A stretch of 64,000 nucleotides of DNA from Guadua angustifolia (Eukaryota > Streptophyta > Magnoliopsida > Poales > Poaceae), in NCBI GenBank assembly GCA_036346375.1, contig CM070503.1, positions 2,852,001 through 2,916,000 on the forward strand, given 5' to 3'. Of the stretch, positions 58,716 through 64,000 are shown one piece after another (position 1 is the stretch's first letter; each line of letters begins with the position of its first letter). The position numbers and the translations under genes are program-made. A model generated the notes under the pieces. That model was not told the DNA's origin and ran no database searches. It was given only the letters and a program-made list of their open reading frames with translations.

Positions 58716-60168
58716 ACCATGCATTAGCGCTTTAATTATGCTAGTCTCTAGTCTGCTTTTGCTTATTCTTGAATCTATTTTTCGGACAAGTGGCGGCGAT
58801 AAATGAGCTCCACTCCAAGGAAGCCAAAAAATAGATCCACATGTATCTTAGTTTGGTGAATGCTTTTGTAATCTTAGTTTGGATGCTTTTGGAAACAAGA
58901 AAGTGATGGATGCTTTTCTAATCCACTCCAGTCACAAATCAAAGGTTTACTGTGGTTTCGGTGTTGGTGGTGAAGAAATGAGGTTGTATCTCTGCCGTCT
59001 GTTGGTGGTGATCTGTGAGGCTTGAGATGAGTTTTGATAAATCTGGAATCCACTGAAGTGCTGTTCTAAAGAAGCCGGTCGTGTCTTGGAGGTCACTGGA
59101 GGAGTTGGTATGGTTTTTGTTGAGTCGGCTTGATAGCATCATCGGATGATTCAAAAACGAGGATTGTCGTTTCTATGTGCAATAGGAGTGTCGTTTGGAA
59201 TTGATTGGTATTGGATGCCTTTTTCTCGGTTTGTGACGATGGATGAAGTGCCTTATCGATGCATTCAAGATGTACTCTTTGATTTTTATTACGAAGATAA
59301 CTAAAGCATTTATATTCTGAAGTTCTTACTAGAAATGCATTCAAGATAACTAAAGCATTTATATTCTAAATAAATGCATTCAAGATTTTTATTCTGAAGA
59401 TAACTAAATGCATTCAAGATAACTAAAGCATTTATCTTGAATGCATTTCTAGAGAAAGCGGTCTGGCAAGGGGTGTGGCGGTCTGGCGGGGCCAAGCGGT
59501 CCAACCGCATCGATTAGTGCGTTTTTCGAGCAAAAACCCTAATTTTACTTGGGCGATGCAACCGGCGCATTTTTGGGCGGTCCGGCCGGGGTGGAGCGGT
59601 GCGGCGGACCACCGGTCCAACCGCCAGAGCGGCGTTTTTTTCAGAGAGTCGATTCTTGGTATCCTTGATCCTCAAATACCAATCTGAGCAAATTGTTATC
59701 ATTGGACTATTTTGTTCAATGGATTTTAATTTGTCTATCCAATCATCTCTGTTAGCTTCTATACCTCAAGTTTAAAATACAAACTACTATGATTACTGAA
59801 AAAGTCTGTGTTGTTTTCGACTTGAAGTCGGACCTTTGGACATAAACTCTGTGTCCATGGATTGACAACATATGTGATGAATCACTTGCCTTATTTCCAC
59901 CAACACCTCCTCCTCGCTTTAGTTGAGAATTACTACGAGTGTTTCTCCCATCCGCGCTCTCATCTCACCAACTCCTTCATCTCTTCCATCCCCATCTCTA
60001 GTGATCAATTTTATCCACGGTCGGGGACAACATCCAAGAATGAGGTTGACCCCAAAAACCATGTCTTCATAAGCATTGCACAACATAATTATCGAATCAT
60101 TGAAGAATTGTGCCAAAGAAACACTCACGAATCTGGGGCACTTGAAGAATCGGCCAAGATAATCCTTT
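58716..60168. other. Spacer with short repeats upstream of the third corepressor copy
   Basis: Bases 59285-59455 carry several copies of AAGATAACTAAAGCATTTAT in direct and inverted arrangement, including a hairpin around AAATGCATTCAAGATAAC. Bases 59455-59645 are GC-rich with GCGGTCCAACCGC and GGTCCGGCCG palindromes. Bases 59860-60168 hold a 102-codon open frame (59862-60170) that I do not recognise and which ends at the duplication breakpoint. This region now occupies the promoter position of the third copy. Confidence 0.4.
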
Positions 60169-60503
60169 GAAAGCGGCACGAGCTGAAGCGAGCGACGGGC
60201 TCCCACGCGTACACCAGTACACCACCGCACCAATTCGCGCAACTCCCCCTCCGAGCAAGCCGCGACTGCCTTAACAGCCGTCTCCGATCGGGCATTGGAT
60301 CCCGCTCCACCCGCCGCCCTTCCGGCGCTCGTCGCGGGATTTTTGCGGATTTTTTGCTCCTTTTTTTACCCGTGAGCCGCGAGATTCGCGCCTAATCGGT
60401 AATGTGGGCTCTGATCCCTTCGTTTCCCGCAAATTTGAGCCCGATTCGCCCGGCCCCGCCGTTAATTTCTGCTTGTTTTTGGTCGGTTTGTTGTGGTCGC
60501 AGA
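60169..60503 (+). promoter_or_regulatory. Retained 5' UTR and 5' UTR intron of the third copy
   Basis: Homologous to 19047-19378. The breakpoint is near AAAGCGGCACGAGCTG. A GTAATG donor at about 60399 and the acceptor TCGCAG ending at 60502 match those of the intact gene. The CT microsatellite and everything upstream in the parent are missing. Confidence 0.7.
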
Positions 60504-63500
60504 ATGGCGCAGAGCAATTGGGAAGCGGATAAGATGTGAGTTGTTTCGATGTGTTTTTGGGCTGGTTTCTCTCACTTTTCTTCTGTTCTATTTGGGTTCA
60601 TTTCCGGTGCTGGTGGTGCTGGTGGTGCAGGCTCGATGTATATATCTATGACTATTTGCTCAAGAGGAACTTGCAGACGACGGCCAAGGCGTTCATGGCG
60701 GAGGGGAAAGTTGCCGCTGATCCAGTCGGTAATCATCCCCACCGCTTCTCTATCCGATTCGTTTTGCTGTTTACTTGGTTAAGTTTGGTGTGCAAAGAGA
60801 GTTTGTGGCTATAGGTGGGGACGGGAATTCGGAATGTGAAGTGGAGTAGCAGAGTTTTGATCCTAAGTTGGACAGAGAATTTCAGTTTCGAAATGGAATG
60901 GGAGTGTTTGTGCTAATTAGGGTTAGGAATTCTAAATCTGAATTGGTCTAGAGGGTATTTTTGAGCCAAATCAGGGCAGGAAATCCAAGCTTCGAAGGGG
61001 GTTTTCGAGAGTCTTGAGCAAAATTTATGCACAGAAGATCAAGAGGATTAGGAGCTTCGGGCTAAAGTAAGTTGGAGATTTTGAAATTTGGAGAAGAGTT
61101 GAAGAGGTTTGAAGTAAAGTTGGGTGCATGACTTTCTCAGGATTCATTCACACAGCTATGCAAATAGTAGTGTTCATATTAGCTACCATTTTGAGAGGAC
61201 GACAAGATTGGTGGTGCATTTGTTCTTTCGACGTTTTTGCATGCTGTACAAACATCTTATTTTGGTTAAGGTAACAATTAATTATGCATGCATTCCATGA
61301 CCTAACTAACTTTTGCGGCGATTTGGTTTGTTGAGAGTATTTTAGTTACAGCTCAATAAATTCAAAATTCTAAAATGCAACGGTATGTTGATTGCTAGCT
61401 TCTATAGTTGTGGAGTACATGGTGGTATTATATGGAATTATGGATGTATTAGTGGATTACAGATGCATGCAAAGTAGAAGCTACATGGATTTTTTATTTG
61501 TGGTGTTGCTCATACAGCAGGAAACACGATGTATCTTGACATATAGAGCCACTAATGAGCTTTTAATGGTGATTTAACTAAATTTCGCTATTGTTTTCCC
61601 ATCGATTTCAACATTGCATGAATTGAATTTTGTCAAATGTGTGCTGTTTGTAAGGCTTAAGATTCAAATAAAGCTTTTCATTTGTTATTTGCAGTTTAGG
61701 GGTTTTATTGACTTTGAGTGGGTTTCATTTCTAGCCTACCCCTACTTGTTTGGGATAAAAGGCTTGGTTGTTTTTGTTGTATTTGTTGTTGAGTGGATTT
61801 GATTATACAGATGAGTTGGAGATTGTTTTTTACGAAAGCCACAGCGGGCTTTCACGTATACTTCTTCTGAACACAACTAAACAAAAAAACATGATAAATA
61901 TAGAAATAAACAAAACAAACCTCCACCTTCTAAATTCTCTACTATTAAGGGTTTTGAGTTTGTTTGGTAATTGGGGGATAAACTTGTAGGGTAACTGCCA
62001 ATCTCAGCTAGCCTATAATGGAACTGCAGTTGTATAGCAGAATTAGGGCCTGTTTGGGAGAGCTGTGCTTTAACTTTAGGCCAAAAGCTGCCCCAAATAG
62101 CATGGCTACAAAGCAGCTAGGAAGCTAAGCCACAGCAGAAGCACCCTCAAAAGCTGAAGCTGCTGAGGAGGAGCTTTTCAGCTATGGCTTCACTTGACCA
62201 CCTCCTACCTCGGTCGCTTTGCCTTCTTGACCTCCGCCACCCCTCCTCGCCGCCTCCACATCACCTCCTCATTCGAACGCCAACAGATGCGCTATGTTGT
62301 TACCTCCCACTCGGTTGGCCCCAAAAATTACAACACTAAATGACCGGTTGCCAACAAAGATAACAAGAAAAGCCACAACCGCCATTTATAGTCATTTGCT
62401 TCTGACCAAAGAAACCAAAAGCGACTTTTCAAATTTGATCAGCTCCCCAAACAAGGCCTTAGACATGCTTAACTTTTAGAAACTACATAATTCTGTGCAA
62501 TGGTATGAGCAGTAATAATTGATTATCATTTTTGTTACCTGAGGAAGCCCCCTCTAGCAAAACTTGGCTAATGGCACATTTGCATAGTGGGAAGAGAGCA
62601 GAGTGGAAAACAATACCAATATAATTTCGTGCGTCACTCACATTCATGGTAGAGTTAATGACATGAAACAAGACAGGGACACAATATCAAATTTGGGAAT
62701 TGAACTAATATACTTAGGATATGGAGTGGAACACTGAAGTATCGCTTTTTAACTTTCGAATAAACTTCTTGCCTACTTAAACCATGAATGTTAGAAGGGG
62801 CTTATTGGTAGAACCTTCTGCCTCGCTGGGTACTATGGAAGTGATAAGTTGGCACATCAGATCCCCCCACAATTTTTGGCTCCAATTGCTTGTCCCACCC
62901 TAGATTGGTCTTCTACTCTGGTATGTAGAAAATATCTCGTAAAGATCCCAAATACCCCATCTTGTAGAACTTTTAATGCAAAATACCCAGTACTAATAAT
63001 CTAGTGCAGATGTGTGCCCACTCCAAGACCTTGTGCAAGAAGTTTTTTGAAGCTGTTTCTTATCTATAATCCATTAGCTATGTACATAGGAGAGTCGTCC
63101 AAGTACGTTATGGTAAATTTTGACTCGTCATGCAGCAATTGATGCCCCTGGAGGGTTTCTCTTTGAGTGGTGGTCTGTCTTTTGGGATATATTTATTGCA
63201 AGGACAAATGAGAAGCATTCTGAGATTGCAGCTGCTTACCTAGAGGTAGCTTGGAATCGCCAAATTGCTTAATCATTCACCATGTATCTATCATTTAATC
63301 TCACCCCATGTAAATTTCTTTTGAAACAGGCACAACAAATAAAAGCAAGAGAGCATCAGTATCAGCAACAGATGCAGATGCAACAGTTGCAACTCATCCA
63401 GCAAAGACACGCTCAGTTGCAGCGAACTAATGCAAGCCATCCTTCACTTAACGGTCCAATAAATTCCCTAAATTCTGATGGCGTTCTGGGGCCATCAACA

Positions 63501-64000
63501 GCTAGTGTTTTGGCTGCCAAGATGTATGAAGAGCGCTTGAAGCACCCTCATTCAATGGACTCTGAGGGATCACAGCTTCTTGATGCTAGTAGGATGACTC
63601 TTCTCAAGTCAGCAGCAACAAATCATGCAGGGTGATCCTCTACCCCCCTTTTTGGTAGACTTTTTGGAAAAGAATGGACAGATTAAATATTTAAATCTTA
63701 CTGCTATTTTCACTAAACATACATTTTTAATGGAAATAGGCAATTAGTTCCTGGGACTCCTGGAAATGCATCTACGACGCTGCAACAAATTCAGGCTCGG
63801 AATCAACAAACAATTGTGGGTTATGGCACCCATGTTCTGTTATTTCAGTTCACAATTTCTTTCATTAGTCTATTAAATGCATACACTGATTTCTAACAGG
63901 ATATTAAGAGTGAAGGTAACATGGGTGTAGCCCAAAGATCTTTGCCCATGGATCCATCATCCTTATATGGACAGGGAATAGTTCAGCCAAAACCTGGATT
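60504..64000 (+). CDS. Third copy of the LEUNIG-type corepressor gene, 5' part, continues past the window
   Basis: The exons visible are 60504-60535, 60631-60728, 63136-63245, 63330-63631, 63740-63815 and 63900 to the window edge. All have conserved GT/AG borders and an uninterrupted frame equivalent to codons 1 to about 240 of the gene at 19379. Amino-acid changes are few and conservative (for example V to I in SEIAAAY, and H to Y in the Q-rich part). Homology starts abruptly at about 60169 inside the 5' UTR, so the original promoter is absent, while the 5' UTR intron is kept. The LUFS domain is complete. Intron 2 has gained a 413-bp MITE. Whether the WD40 half exists lies outside the window, so it may be a second functional gene or another truncated copy. 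Confidence 0.9.
62046..62458. mobile_element. Tourist-like (PIF/Harbinger) MITE inside intron 2 of the third copy
   Basis: The 413-bp insertion has termini GGGCCTGTTTGGGAGAGCTG and, inverted, GGCCTTGTTTGGGGAGCTGA. It is flanked by TTA at 62043-62045 and 62459-62461. The other two copies have the uninterrupted sequence AATTAGACATG here (20868 onward and the complement near 53265). This gives an exact empty site and shows that the insertion followed duplication. Confidence 0.92.

Overview
The window looks like nuclear DNA of a flowering plant, most likely a grass close to Oryza. Intron-rich plant genes are separated by nested plant transposons: a SIRE/Maximus-like Ty1-copia element, a Ty3-gypsy chromovirus, a large-LTR derivative, MULEs, a CACTA element and hAT, Tourist and Stowaway-type MITEs. 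LTR ends of the TGTGGAG...GACA type followed by GTTGGCGCGCC are typical of grass genomes. I see no prokaryotic features and no CRISPR array. Species assignment is an inference; no search could be run.

Layout. 1-2.3 kb: a complete three-exon DeSI/PPPDE thiol-protease-like gene (264 codons plus stop). 2.3-18.7 kb: gene-poor accessory DNA with a solo LTR (5-bp target duplication), a poly(A)-tailed retroposed element (13-bp target duplication), several tandem duplications, a frameshifted fragment of an ABCC/MRP transporter gene, and a 2.4-kb foldback element with arms of about 1.1 kb inserted in one of two tandem copies of a 0.9-kb repeat. 19.4-27.2 kb: a complete 17-exon LEUNIG/LEUNIG_HOMOLOG corepressor gene (805 aa), which I could splice in frame from start to stop. 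28.5-32.1 kb: a hAT MITE, a 1.15-kb non-autonomous CACTA element and a decayed minus-strand RPA-like gene with a tandemly duplicated exon-intron block. 32.1-47.1 kb: a 5'-truncated minus-strand copia element whose env-like ORF is split by two later insertions, a 3.3-kb MULE with a perfect 9-bp target duplication and a 4.5-kb non-autonomous LTR element with a GC-rich internal array. 47.3-52.4 kb: a degenerate plus-strand chromodomain gypsy element. 52.4-55.3 kb: an inverted, truncated copy of the corepressor gene 5' end. 55.4-58.3 kb: a MuDR-type transposase pseudogene. 60.2-64.0 kb: a third, plus-strand copy of the corepressor gene, open to the window edge.

The main story is the corepressor family. 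There is one intact gene, then two partial or edge-cut paralogues in head-to-head orientation around a dead MULE. The forward paralogue has kept its reading frame and splice sites as far as visible, but has lost the original promoter and gained an intronic Tourist-like MITE. The two right-hand copies share intron sequence that the intact gene lacks. I found no clearly new enzymatic or defence system. The strongest unusual structures are the foldback element with its built-in empty-site comparison, the three-copy inverted corepressor block, and the atypical junctions and indel-rich interior of the 40.1-44.7 kb element, which may partly be an assembly artefact.
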